A DNA stretch of 64,000 nucleotides from JARBAU01 sp029237525 (GTDB lineage: Archaea > Thermoproteota > Nitrososphaeria > Nitrososphaerales > Nitrososphaeraceae). Below, piece after piece: positions 53,889 to 63,314 of the stretch. The stretch is from positions 1 to 64,000 of the forward strand of contig DATBKT010000087.1 in NCBI GenBank assembly GCA_036555705.1. The letters run 5' to 3'. A program made the position numbers and the translations under genes. The notes under the pieces are model-generated. The model was not told the DNA's origin. It saw only the letters and a list, made by a program, of their open reading frames with translations, and did not search any database. Every line of letters starts with the position of its first letter. The first letter of the stretch is position 1.

Positions 53889-54047
53889 TAGATTTCTTAA
53901 TGTGTATTCGTAATCATGTTTAAATTATAGGAAGTTTATTGAAAGTAGAGTAGATTTCCCCACGCTTAACAAATTCAATCTTTTAACACAGATAATTACC
54001 CGCAAAATATATTTTTCATCTGCTAATTCACTTTATCATTCTTTTAT

Positions 54048-54740
54048 ATGAACATACCTAAGCGGAATAATCTTATTGCCGGAATAGATGAAGCCGGCCG
54101 TGGTTCAGTCGTAGGTCCATTAGTTGTTGCTGGAGTAGGTATAATGGAATCAAAGCTTTCACGCTTAAGCGCTTTCGGGTTGAAAGATTCTAAATGCCTG
54201 ACAAGAGCCACACGCCGACTACTATTTAGTAAGATAATTGGGATTGCGGACTATATAGGTGTCTGTATGATAAGCACACGAGAAATCGATGAGAGTGTGC
54301 AGATTAATGGACTCAATAAGCTCGAGGCTGAAGCTATGGCTGCAGTCATTAACGATATGCAACCCGATAACGTGTATGTAGATTGCTGTGATGTAAAACC
54401 GTTGAGGTACGCCTCTATACTAGAAACACTTATTGTATGTGGTCGCGGATACAAACTTTATTCTTTTCATCATGCAGATTCTTTAGTTGGTGTGGTGTCT
54501 GCGGCATCGATAATAGCAAAGGTCATTAGAGATAACCAAATTTTCGAGATTAAAAAATCGTTTAATGATATTGGGAGTGGATATCCTTCCGATAAATCGA
54601 CAATTAGCTTTATTAGAAATTGGATTCTCAAATTTGGCGAGGCGCCTGCATTTGTGAGAAAATCTTGGAAACCAGTAAAACTGATTCTGATGGAATCTTC
54701 TCGGGCTCAAGATAATCGATTAGACCCGTATTATGCCTAA
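54048..54740 (+). CDS. rnhB: Ribonuclease HII
   Basis: RNase HII cleaves the RNA strand of RNA-DNA hybrids and single embedded ribonucleotides. Signature residues are AGIDEAGRGSVVGPLVVAGV (Asp/Glu of the DED(D) site), VYVDCCDVKPL with the third acidic residue, and ADSLVGVVSAASIIAKVIRD with the last. The length of 230 residues is normal for archaeal RnhB. Its stop overlaps the stop of the fibrillarin gene by four bases, tail to tail. Confidence 0.95.
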   Translation: MNIPKRNNLIAGIDEAGRGSVVGPLVVAGVGIMESKLSRLSAFGLKDSKCLTRATRRLLFSKIIGIADYIGVCMISTREIDESVQINGLNKLEAEAMAAVINDMQPDNVYVDCCDVKPLRYASILETLIVCGRGYKLYSFHHADSLVGVVSAASIIAKVIRDNQIFEIKKSFNDIGSGYPSDKSTISFIRNWILKFGEAPAFVRKSWKPVKLILMESSRAQDNRLDPYYA

Positions 54741-55393
54741 TCATAAGTTCCTCTAATGATGGCATGATCTATGTCGTATGGTTCCAAACCAATAACTTGC
54801 TTTGTAGAAAATCCACTTGCTTCCAATTTTCTTATCTGATTTCGAATAACTAACTTTGGATCCGCTACAACATCTATACTTCTAGATTTCACGATAAGGA
54901 ATATTGAGCCCCCAGTCTTTAGATAAATTTGGCAATTCTGAATTGCAATATCGGTCTGATCCTGTTGAGCTACATCACTGTATACAACATCAACTTTCCC
55001 AAAAATTGAAAAGTACATTTCCGGCTTTCTAGCATCTCCAAGAATCGGTACCACATTCTTTCTCTTTTTGGCAACATTTTCTAAAAGTTCCCTCGCCACC
55101 CTACTCGCCGATTCTACAGCAAATACCAAACCTCCAGGCCCGACTATGTCTGACACGTGACTAACTGTAGTACCTGTGGAAGCTCCTAGGTACAGGACTT
55201 TCGTCCCATTGCGTATGGTGTCTATTGTAAGACCATTTCTGAGAGCCGCTGCTAGCTTACTTCTAAAGGCATCCCATACTCGATATTCTTCATTGTTTAG
55301 TTTCACCAATTTTTCGCCATATACCGTATCGCCTGCAACAAGATTAGGTGTAGCCAGTTGCTTCTGGCCCTCTATTCTAACCCAGATACTCAT
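54737..55393 (-). CDS. flpA: Fibrillarin, C/D box RNP 2'-O-methyltransferase
   Basis: Fibrillarin is the catalytic subunit of the archaeal C/D box RNP; it methylates rRNA and tRNA guided by sRNAs. The 218-residue protein has the SAM-binding YLGASTGTTVSHVSDIVGPGG, then VFAVESASRV, the GDARKPEMY loop and DVVYSDVAQQDQTD, all typical of archaeal FlpA. The Lys and Asp residues of its catalytic tetrad lie in these stretches. It follows the Nop5 gene after an 82-base gap and is probably co-transcribed. Confidence 0.95.
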   Translation of the reverse strand: MSIWVRIEGQKQLATPNLVAGDTVYGEKLVKLNNEEYRVWDAFRSKLAAALRNGLTIDTIRNGTKVLYLGASTGTTVSHVSDIVGPGGLVFAVESASRVARELLENVAKKRKNVVPILGDARKPEMYFSIFGKVDVVYSDVAQQDQTDIAIQNCQIYLKTGGSIFLIVKSRSIDVVADPKLVIRNQIRKLEASGFSTKQVIGLEPYDIDHAIIRGTYD

Positions 55394-55475
55394 AGCAATT
55401 CTTTCGTATTATTCAATCTGAGACTAGTTAGTAATCTTTTAAAATGTATAAGCATACACATTACCCTAATTCTGT

Positions 55476-56774
55476 CTAAAACCTTTTCCTCTTTTTGCCG
55501 TGTTTACGCCGGTCTCTTTTGCCGGGTCTCCAGTCTTTTCTTCCAATTCTGCCAAAGGCCGATGGATGACGATCTCGTGTTTGTTTACGACCATAATCTT
55601 GGTACTTGCTTAATCCCTCTTCATTTGAAGGCGGATTTCTATATTTCTCTTGGATAGCCGCAATTCTCGAATTCATCTTTTCGAGTATCGAATAGTCTCT
55701 TTCACCATGACGGAATAAATCAATTCTCGCGACTATTGAAACTTTTGAGGCCACAGTTCTAGCGATCTTTCCTCGCTGCCAACGGGGAGCTGAGTGAATT
55801 GAGGGATGTTGAAATAGTATGCCGTGTTTAGGGGGCCTCGCCCCAGTCTTTAGCGATCTGAACAGTGCCTTCTCTGCTCCCAGGACCTGGATCGTACTTG
55901 CTGGAAGTCGGGAAAACTTTTCGAAACTTCCTGCTTTAGCGATCATTCTTGCGCCGACAGTTGCGGTTAATAATTCCTTCGTGTTCGGAGCCAATTCCGT
56001 CATAGCTACTTCCACGTGATTGGAAAGGTCATCACGCAAGTTTGACTGAACTATGACTTCGTTGGCTAGTTTTCTGACGATCTCCAGATTAGTATCGGCG
56101 ATATCGCCTCCCTTGCTCCGATTTTTTGCCTCCATAATAAAATCAACTTTCTTTTCCTGCAATCCTGCATTTTCCAAAACCTCACGAGTTATGTCTGCGC
56201 GTCGACCTGCATCTCTGACAATTAGAGCGTAAGCATTCAAACTTTGAACCAGGTTATCTAATTCAGGAAAATGCAATCCATACCATTCTCTTAATCTTGC
56301 ACCGACGATGTTTACAAGTTTATCAAATTCATCTAGTGCATTAATAGCCTGGATTAGATGCAAATCAAGTCGCTCGGATGTCTCTTTTACAGTACTAGAG
56401 GAGAGCGAAATTGCGAATTCTCTAAGTTTCGTGATAGCGTCATATTCACTCTGGGCCAGTTTTGCCTTTACGAGCATTTGTGGTCTATTGATTTGATATT
56501 TGGAGATCAGTTCGTTTGACATCATATGTGCGTGAATACCTAGTTTTTCTAAAATCGATATTAATGAGTGGTCATTTACTGCTATGGTGTCGTACCTATT
56601 CAAGTCATCCGCGAATAGTAATAATTCTTTAGGTGCTACTGATTTTCTAATCGATTTGTATGATCCTATTGGATCGTTAAACATTGTAGATGAAACAAAT
56701 TCTTCATTTTCGTCAAATGCGGCAAGACCAATTTCAGATAATATAAGATAAGCAGAACCTGAGATGGCCATCAT
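55476..56774 (-). CDS. nop5: Nop5/aNOP56, scaffold of the C/D box RNP
   Basis: Nop5 bridges L7Ae-bound sRNA and fibrillarin. The 432-residue protein has a fibrillarin-binding N-terminal domain, a coiled-coil centre (residues ~120-230), and the NOP domain with APNTKELLTATVGARMIAKAGSFEKFSRLPASTIQVLGAEKALFRSLKTG, which binds the RNP. The C-terminal tail is very basic (Lys/Arg-rich). It is encoded directly upstream of fibrillarin, the usual archaeal arrangement. A PqqD-like gene ends 77 bases before its start. Confidence 0.95.
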   Translation of the reverse strand: MMAISGSAYLILSEIGLAAFDENEEFVSSTMFNDPIGSYKSIRKSVAPKELLLFADDLNRYDTIAVNDHSLISILEKLGIHAHMMSNELISKYQINRPQMLVKAKLAQSEYDAITKLREFAISLSSSTVKETSERLDLHLIQAINALDEFDKLVNIVGARLREWYGLHFPELDNLVQSLNAYALIVRDAGRRADITREVLENAGLQEKKVDFIMEAKNRSKGGDIADTNLEIVRKLANEVIVQSNLRDDLSNHVEVAMTELAPNTKELLTATVGARMIAKAGSFEKFSRLPASTIQVLGAEKALFRSLKTGARPPKHGILFQHPSIHSAPRWQRGKIARTVASKVSIVARIDLFRHGERDYSILEKMNSRIAAIQEKYRNPPSNEEGLSKYQDYGRKQTRDRHPSAFGRIGRKDWRPGKRDRRKHGKKRKRF

Positions 56775-56851
56775 CTGTAGTTGATATCAGCAGATCCTAA
56801 AAAAGATACGCTCCACTTATTATGGACTACCGTTAATCCTAACAAGACTAG

Positions 56852-57163
56852 TCACCGGACCATAAATGTGTCTCGTTTAACAGGTTTCGTGTCCAATACA
56901 GACACCCTTTTCAGCTGTTCAATCATTTCCCCAAGCGCCAGACTTACATTCTCTTCATCGTCGTTAGATATACGAAGAACTTCTTCCTTCAATTCTTCAA
57001 ACGTTATCCCATTGCACATGTTCCATAACGATACTGCTGTGTCATTTACTCTATAACCTTCACATTTGTCATTAATGAATAACGGAGTACCGTCCATATC
57101 GTTTGAAACAGTGCCTCTCCGAACAAGAATCTCATCATGTAGTAGTTTTTTTTTCAGATACAA
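56852..57163 (-). CDS. PqqD-like / RiPP-recognition-element protein
   Basis: The 103-residue sequence has the PqqD/RRE layout: short N-terminal strands with ILVRRGTVSND and TPLFIND, then GYRVNDTAVSLWNMCNG, in which N-D-T-A-V-x-L-W is the family hallmark. Two helices follow, TFEELKEEVLRI and VSLALGEMIEQLKRVSVLD. PqqD domains bind leader peptides of RiPP precursors or act as adaptors. No radical SAM or peptide cyclase gene adjoins it. The start is TTG 57163, though the TATAATA about ten bases upstream makes a shorter form possible. It heads a putative operon with Nop5 and fibrillarin. Confidence 0.75.
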   Translation of the reverse strand: MYLKKKLLHDEILVRRGTVSNDMDGTPLFINDKCEGYRVNDTAVSLWNMCNGITFEELKEEVLRISNDDEENVSLALGEMIEQLKRVSVLDTKPVKRDTFMVR

Positions 57164-57183
57164 TTATTATACAAGTACCTCTG

Positions 57184-57195
57184 ATAACTAGTTAT
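57184..57195. repeat. 12-base palindrome between divergent genes
   Basis: ATAACTAGTTAT is perfectly self-complementary and sits in the gap between the PqqD-like gene and the JAMM protease gene, about 20 bases upstream of the former. It could be an operator for a dimeric regulator controlling both. The gap is short (142 bases) and also holds both promoters. Confidence 0.5.
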
Positions 57196-57305
57196 TAATC
57201 ATTATGATGTATCATATTTGAGCATTCCCTAAAATTCACCAAGTTTGTAGCAAATATTTACTCAGCAATACTAAAATATTTGAACTAGGTGTTCCTATCA
57301 CACAC

Positions 57306-57746
57306 TTGCTCTTTTTTCGTAAGAAAAACGACGATAAGCAAAGGCCGCGCAAGGAAGTCCTGTTATCAAGAAAAAGTGCTGATGGGATCATTACTTACGC
57401 AAAAACTTGGCACCCGTATGAAGGAATTCTTATACTGAAAGGGAAAAGTAGAAAGGCGGATATAACAATTGATGGATTAGTTGTACCGCCTTTTTCTTCT
57501 CATGGACCATATTATTCCGGTTTTCCTGTTTATGATTTACCATTTGATTTATCCTATATTGGTACTGCTCATTCTCATCCAGGAAGTTCGAATAATCCCT
57601 CACTCGAAGATCTCAATAATTATTTTGGTCTCGTATCTATCATAATTAATTATCCGTATGACGATACCACTATCGCTGCTTTTGACAGGAACGGTGAGCG
57701 CTTCACACTACGAATTTTGCCTAGCGATGACAAGCGAACTTCCTAA
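57306..57746 (+). CDS. JAMM/MPN-domain metalloprotease
   Basis: The 146-residue protein shows the JAMM zinc site: Glu39 (YEGILILKG), His89 and His91 in HSHPGSSNNPSLED, with Ser99 and Asp102 at the exact HxHx10D spacing. It is a single JAB-type domain with a basic N-terminus of about 20 residues. In archaea, JAMM proteases release ubiquitin-like SAMPs (desampylases) or process C-terminal peptides. TTG 57306 lies about 30 bases from AAAATATTTG, consistent with a leaderless mRNA. It is divergent from the PqqD-like gene. Confidence 0.85.
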   Translation: MLFFRKKNDDKQRPRKEVLLSRKSADGIITYAKTWHPYEGILILKGKSRKADITIDGLVVPPFSSHGPYYSGFPVYDLPFDLSYIGTAHSHPGSSNNPSLEDLNNYFGLVSIIINYPYDDTTIAAFDRNGERFTLRILPSDDKRTS

Positions 57747-58176
57747 TCCTAAAAAGAACAAATTCAAGGTTTGAAATTGAATTTAAAAGAGATATTGGAT
57801 GAGTATAACGTATCCATTTTTCCTAGAACTTGTTTATTTATGTAGGGAGTTGGTTAACATGAAAGGTGCTCCAGATTATGATTTATCCAAAATGATACTA
57901 CTTGTATTAGGATTCTGATCGCAAGATTAAAGTGTGCGCTGTAAACAAGATACCATTCAATATTTAGATTGAATTCTGGATGATTACAATCATAAATACA
58001 AATGTTGCGAATGGAGTAGTTCATTCGTATTGCAATAAAAATTAATTCAATTTCGTTACCATTGTATGAATTACTTGCAAGGGTAACAGTTATTATTTCA
58101 AAATCGCTAAACTTTCAAATTTAGATAATTGAGGTTCAGTGTTCTAACAGAACTGCAACATTGGATGCATTTATTG
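57747..58176. other. Intergenic region
   Basis: The convergent gap between the JAMM gene and the DppC-like gene contains a 39-codon frame (57799-57918) with two hydrophobic-leaning ends, but too little support to call it. No ATPase gene of the importer is here. Confidence 0.4.
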
Positions 58177-59658
58177 TTATGCTCTGTTCAGCGGTTCTGT
58201 CATAGTTTCAATAGATTTACCAATAAGGGCAAATGAAAGACCTGTCAAGGCGATCATCAAGCCCGGGGGAATAATCCACCACCATAGGCCCCGCGCTGCA
58301 GCATCAGCAGAATTTGCATCATGCAAAATCTGACCCCATGTCGGAATGGTGGGATCACCAAGACCAAGAAAGCTTAAGGCTGCCTCAGCAAGTATAGCTC
58401 CGGGTACAGCAATTGCAATACTTGCAAACGTTAAAGGTAGCAATTGGGGTATAATATGCTTGAGGATTATATACATGTCTGAGGCACCCATTATCCTGGC
58501 TGCCTCTACGTACTGTAGATTCTTAATCTGGAGGGATAAACTTCTGGATACTCTAGTAGCGCCTGCCCAACCAAATATTACTAGAAGTAGGGTTATTATG
58601 AAAATGCTTCTACCTAAGGTTGCCGTTAACAGAATAAGAATTGGAAGAGCCGGTAAAAAAACTACCAAATCATTTATTCGCATGAGTGCTTCGTCAGTTC
58701 TCTTGCCTTTATAGCCAGCTAGGACACCATATATGAGGCCTATGAAAACTGATGATAAAGACACCGTTAGCCCAATAAAAAGTGCAACCGGTGTGCCCCA
58801 GAAAATGCCTATGCTGAGATCTCTCCTCAGATCATCAGTGCCCATTAGGCCATAAACAGTCCCTCCCAAAACCAAACCGGACTCCTTTACTTTGTCGACA
58901 TTGTTGAAAAAATAAAAGGTCTCATTAAACTTGTAGACACCTTGGAGTACCTTTTTCGAGTGCAAATCAGAAAAAATCATCACTTGTGGACTAGATTCAT
59001 CTTGTGGATAAGAAAATAAATCAAGGTAATCATGTAGATTCTTACTTATTGAATGATCTGTTGAAAAAATTCGACCCGAATACTCATTAGTGTCTTGAGG
59101 GGAATTGTTGGAATTTGAAGACTGTTGAGATAACCCTGGCGGGAGGGCTGCATCATAGATTTTGAATATGTGACCGTCTGGTCTCAGGACAGTTACTTCA
59201 ATAGCTGAGGGTATTTGCCCGTATATTACTGTATATGGTATCATGAAGTCAGTCGGATAAGAGTCGTAATTGAAGTTTACTGAATAAGTATGTGTATTGA
59301 CACGAATTCCGGATATTGATTTAGAGCTGATTTCGGCACTATGCATTTCCAGAATTATTTGTTCAGAGGCTCTTGGGCCAAACAGTCCTAGATTCGTCCA
59401 AGATGGTCCTGCAGCTTTAGGATAGTTGATCCAGTAATTAGGGTTGTTCCACTGTCTAAATGATTCTAGTGGGATTGCTACAAGTGCATAGGTAGTCATG
59501 GCGATCAGAATCATCAAAATAGTTATGCCTGATATTGCAGTTTTAGATCTTAGTATTTGATTTAGAAAATGTAGTTTCGGTGTTGAAAATAAGTTCACTA
59601 ATTTCAACCTTAACAAAGACATATTAGGAATAAATCGAGATGCAAATTGTGCAGTCAA
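58177..59658 (-). CDS. Peptide/nickel-type ABC permease (DppC-like) with large external insertion
   Basis: The protein is an inner-membrane permease of the oligopeptide family. It has TM1 at about residues 45-68, then an unusual extracytoplasmic region of about 200 residues before TM2. The permease core begins with VYGLMGTDDLRRDLSIGIFWG, near residue 275, followed by several helices and the EAA loop EAARIMGASDMYIILKHIIPQLLPL (ATPase contact). The usual DppC is about 300 residues; this one has 493. Its start adjoins the DppB-like stop with no gap, so the two are coupled. Confidence 0.85.
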   Translation of the reverse strand: MTAQFASRFIPNMSLLRLKLVNLFSTPKLHFLNQILRSKTAISGITILMILIAMTTYALVAIPLESFRQWNNPNYWINYPKAAGPSWTNLGLFGPRASEQIILEMHSAEISSKSISGIRVNTHTYSVNFNYDSYPTDFMIPYTVIYGQIPSAIEVTVLRPDGHIFKIYDAALPPGLSQQSSNSNNSPQDTNEYSGRIFSTDHSISKNLHDYLDLFSYPQDESSPQVMIFSDLHSKKVLQGVYKFNETFYFFNNVDKVKESGLVLGGTVYGLMGTDDLRRDLSIGIFWGTPVALFIGLTVSLSSVFIGLIYGVLAGYKGKRTDEALMRINDLVVFLPALPILILLTATLGRSIFIITLLLVIFGWAGATRVSRSLSLQIKNLQYVEAARIMGASDMYIILKHIIPQLLPLTFASIAIAVPGAILAEAALSFLGLGDPTIPTWGQILHDANSADAAARGLWWWIIPPGLMIALTGLSFALIGKSIETMTEPLNRA

Positions 59659-60702
59659 CTAGCTAATTTTCACCCTTGGGTCAAAAAAACCATAAGCTAT
59701 ATCTGTGATAAAAATCGTAACTACAAAAATAATTGAGAAAATGTAAGTGTTACCCAGAATAATTGGTACGTCATTCACGGCAATTGCATCATAGTAAAGT
59801 TTTCCCATTCCCGGCCAATCGAACACTGATTCTATTATAATTGCACCACCAAAGGAAGCCGCAAGACTTAAGGCCACAGAGGTAATGATAGGTGGGGCAG
59901 CATTTTTGAGCATGTGAGAGTACAAGATTTTCCTCCTCGGAATTCCGATTGCCTTTTTCGAAAATATGAAATCTTCATGTCTAATTCTAATCAAATAATA
60001 GCGAACAATGTATGCCCAAGCGCTTATACTGACTATGACCAATGTTATCAAAGGCAATAGCATATGATACAACAGATCAATGATATAGTACGGATCGGAA
60101 GGTGAACTCATAGGCGTTGAGCGTGCGGGAAATATATTATAGACGAAAGCAAAAACAAATATCATCAACATACCTATCCACCACGATGGGAAACTGTTAC
60201 TAAGAATTGCAGAAAATGAATTGACCTTATCTGCAAATGATCCCGATCTATCTGCGATGAACGCACCAAGGTAAATTCCAATAATACTAACGATTATAGT
60301 TGAAGTGCTGAATAATAGGATCGTCTTTGGCAATCTTTCCATTATGATATCCTTTACTTTAGATGAACCTGAATCGGTAGTGAAGAAACTTGACCTTCCC
60401 AAATCAAGGGTCACAATTTTAACCAAGGTATTAATAAAACGTTTAGGTGAATACCACGGCTCGTCTAATCCAAGAGACTTGATATTTAGTGCGATTTGGT
60501 TTGCGACGTATGTTTGTCGTTCTTTTAGAGACTGAAAGTGGAATTTAGACTGGCTTAATGTGTTGACAGCATCATATCTAACAGAATTGATTAGAATCTT
60601 GTCTATGGTTGAACCTAGGATTGCGATGGTAATTACAAGGGTAAAAAATACTACTAAAATCATGTTAATTGATCTCTTTATAAGAAAATATCGAAATCCC
60701 AT
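59659..60702 (-). CDS. Peptide/nickel-type ABC permease (DppB-like)
   Basis: The 347-residue permease has the N-terminal FLIKRSINMILVVFFTLVITIAIL helix, a LDLGRSSFFTTDSGSSKVKDIIMERLPKTILLF segment typical of DppB and an EAA-type loop with AIGIPRRKILYSHMLKNAAPP. About six helices are expected. It stands between the binding protein and DppC-like genes. The intergenic gap of 108 bases to the binding-protein gene could contain a transcript break, but the order suggests one operon. Confidence 0.9.
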   Translation of the reverse strand: MGFRYFLIKRSINMILVVFFTLVITIAILGSTIDKILINSVRYDAVNTLSQSKFHFQSLKERQTYVANQIALNIKSLGLDEPWYSPKRFINTLVKIVTLDLGRSSFFTTDSGSSKVKDIIMERLPKTILLFSTSTIIVSIIGIYLGAFIADRSGSFADKVNSFSAILSNSFPSWWIGMLMIFVFAFVYNIFPARSTPMSSPSDPYYIIDLLYHMLLPLITLVIVSISAWAYIVRYYLIRIRHEDFIFSKKAIGIPRRKILYSHMLKNAAPPIITSVALSLAASFGGAIIIESVFDWPGMGKLYYDAIAVNDVPIILGNTYIFSIIFVVTIFITDIAYGFFDPRVKIS

Positions 60703-60810
60703 TGCTCTAGACTCTCCTCATGTCACTTTTTTCGCCCTTGGATAATTGTAACTGTGTATTTCCATTATCATTTAACTTTTAATCCAGTTATTCGAGATAT
60801 CAACTCGTCA

Positions 60811-63273
60811 TCACGGTTTGCCCTTAATTGCCAAAATAGTTTTGCTATATATATCTGGTCTAAATGCATCTTTTCCTGTTGCGAAAATTTTTATGAGATT
60901 TGGCCCAAATCTAAGTTTTGTCGTGGCACTAGAATTTAAATCGATTACGTAAGAGTTGACTACTTGACTTGAAGTAATTTCTTGCGAGCCGAGACTGGAA
61001 GGCGGTTGGGCAGCTCCACTTAGTATGACTTTGCCGCTCCAATCAGAAATAAAATAATTCACTATTGCATCATTTGTTAGCTTTCCGTTTTCAGAGGCAT
61101 TGATAAAGATCTTTAGTGGCTTTCCTATAACTGCGAATCGTGGGGCCTGTATTTTTTCTAATGTAACAATTTTCGGATATTCATATATTGACCAATGACC
61201 CTGTTCAAAGGGATAGGATGGATCTCTAAAAGCCTTTATTTTTATTACCCCGCCTTCTGGATTGTAAGAGTCAAGATAAAATGGGCCATTACTGATAACT
61301 GCATTGCGATGAGTGTTAATCCAATCAATAGATGCTTGATATCTCTTTTCGGCCTCTGCTACACTTACAATACCCTTGAGAGGATTTGGGATAAACTTCT
61401 CATCTTTCATCGTCTGTAATTCACTCTTTATTGCATCAGCATGAGTTGGCACAATCAGGGAAAGCCAATCGATATTCTTGGCTGAGGCCTCTCCCTTTGA
61501 AAATGCATATTTTCCTGCCGTAACAAGCCGTTCAGTCGCAGCAGTTATCTCCCAAGGCTCCGACGGCCAAATTGCCGCCGAGTCAGCAATCTCTTTCTTA
61601 TCATAATGCCATTGGTCAATATAGGATTCAATGGTGTTATTGGAATCGAATCTAATCCCCTTAATTAGTGGTATCGCAACTTGTGCTGCAGCTCCATATT
61701 CAGGATCGTATGTCTTATCTCCACTTCCGGAATTTGTACCCCATTCAAATGTGAAATAGAGTGGATATAATAAATCCGCCTTGTCCATGGCAATTCCATT
61801 GTGCCACTTGGATATCAGCATTTTAAAAGTAACCTTGCTCATAGAGGAGTCATTCTTTCCGAGACCTGTCCATTTCTGAATCACAGGATTCCAAATACGA
61901 ACATCGTCGGGAACGTGGATTTTGTGATGTGGTCCTAGAGTCGTTATATTTGTCCAGAGTTCTCGCATCGGAATCACTTCGCCAGTATATGGATTTCTAA
62001 AAGTCGCGCTATCCGCTAGTTGTGTAAATATCTCAGAACAGTAAGCGTCTTTACATCCTGCTATATTATTCCACGCACCTTGATAGATCTGTTTCACTCC
62101 GATATCAAGAGAGTTTGTTAACTTTGGAGTCCTAACGTTGAACAATGAATACTTACTAGTTATTCCTGCACCAAAGTCATTAACAAGACCCTTCAGCGAG
62201 GAGGACGCAACGTAGGGCTCAATTAGCTGGGCAACAAAAATGCGAACTGATTCTTGAATTCCTTGAAGGGTTGCATTCCGAACCAAGTTATTCCTCTCGT
62301 TTGCTGAAGTAAAATTGAAAAAGCCAATTCTTTGAGTTAACTTATCTATAGATGAATTTTGGTAGTGCCAAAAACTAGGATTCTGACCGCCAGGCATGTT
62401 GCCAGCGTAGGGAGCGTACATCTGAGAAGGGATCGATGGATTGTATTTAACGAATGCAGAAGTTCCTGCGTAGGCCTCTGTATACACGTTCCATTGAAAA
62501 TCTTGAGGATCTGAACCGTACACTAGAGTATTAGCTTTATTCAAATCTCCATAGTCTTTTATTACTGTGAATCCGATTTTTTGTAATTCAGAGGAAATAA
62601 GTTCGCCCATCGATCTTCTTTCAGGATCGTCGCTTCTAATCAAGACCCTTACGACAATAGGATTGTCTTTGAAAGTCCACTTTCCGGCTTGCTTTGCCGC
62701 TCCGGCTGAATCCAAGGTATTGGTAATGATCTTGTCTGCCAACACTGGGTTGTATCGAATCCCCAGTGATTCTATTGAACTGATAATATTCGGATATTCT
62801 GGAGAATAGATTCCAAAGGGGTCTACCATAGGAGTACCATAGCCCTTCAGGATTTCATTTACTACAAATTCCCTACTAATCAAATAATTTACGGCATAGC
62901 GAATGGGTTTAAAGTAAAATGGATTGATGGTATCGTTGACTTTAGGTGGCGCAGGGTTCAGTAAAAGTCCAAACGATCCAGCCATCCTATTGTATACGGA
63001 GAGGGCTGGATTCTGCTTCAAATCAGACACGACTTCAAGCGGGACCCGGAAATAGTACGTATCGATACCACCCCTTTTCATTTCTTGTAATGCTGTATTA
63101 TCATCTAGATATTGAATGAATCGTGCACCATCGATAAAGGGTCCTTTTTCTGTTGTGTTAGAGACACCAAAAGCTATATTGTTTCCTAATCCTTGCTCTG
63201 CAAGAATTAACGTCAGAAAGATTATGAAAAGTGCAGTAGTGATTGATGAGTTCAGACGGGAAAAAATATTCAT
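60811..63273 (-). CDS. Extracytoplasmic solute-binding protein (DppA-like, family 5)
   Basis: The 820-residue protein has an N-terminal signal or membrane anchor (residues 10-30, TALFIIFLTLILAEQGLG) and an SBP family 5 core, with FKPIRYAVNYLISREFVVNEILKGYGTPMVDP in the usual helix region and DPQDFQWNVYTEAYAG. A C-terminal extension from about residue 690 has beta-strand-like segments (KIFINASENGKL..., FISDWSGKVIL) and could be a separate domain. It is longer than the standard 500-550. It feeds the two permeases downstream; the ligand is probably a peptide or metal chelate. Confidence 0.88.
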   Translation of the reverse strand: MNIFSRLNSSITTALFIIFLTLILAEQGLGNNIAFGVSNTTEKGPFIDGARFIQYLDDNTALQEMKRGGIDTYYFRVPLEVVSDLKQNPALSVYNRMAGSFGLLLNPAPPKVNDTINPFYFKPIRYAVNYLISREFVVNEILKGYGTPMVDPFGIYSPEYPNIISSIESLGIRYNPVLADKIITNTLDSAGAAKQAGKWTFKDNPIVVRVLIRSDDPERRSMGELISSELQKIGFTVIKDYGDLNKANTLVYGSDPQDFQWNVYTEAYAGTSAFVKYNPSIPSQMYAPYAGNMPGGQNPSFWHYQNSSIDKLTQRIGFFNFTSANERNNLVRNATLQGIQESVRIFVAQLIEPYVASSSLKGLVNDFGAGITSKYSLFNVRTPKLTNSLDIGVKQIYQGAWNNIAGCKDAYCSEIFTQLADSATFRNPYTGEVIPMRELWTNITTLGPHHKIHVPDDVRIWNPVIQKWTGLGKNDSSMSKVTFKMLISKWHNGIAMDKADLLYPLYFTFEWGTNSGSGDKTYDPEYGAAAQVAIPLIKGIRFDSNNTIESYIDQWHYDKKEIADSAAIWPSEPWEITAATERLVTAGKYAFSKGEASAKNIDWLSLIVPTHADAIKSELQTMKDEKFIPNPLKGIVSVAEAEKRYQASIDWINTHRNAVISNGPFYLDSYNPEGGVIKIKAFRDPSYPFEQGHWSIYEYPKIVTLEKIQAPRFAVIGKPLKIFINASENGKLTNDAIVNYFISDWSGKVILSGAAQPPSSLGSQEITSSQVVNSYVIDLNSSATTKLRFGPNLIKIFATGKDAFRPDIYSKTILAIKGKP

Positions 63274-63314
63274 CTAATCCCGCTTTTCAATTATCCGATG
63301 CAATGTAATTAGGG

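Noticed and set aside
57799..57918. 39-codon plus-strand frame after the JAMM gene
   Set aside because: Possible small protein but without structural pattern or promoter strong enough to call.
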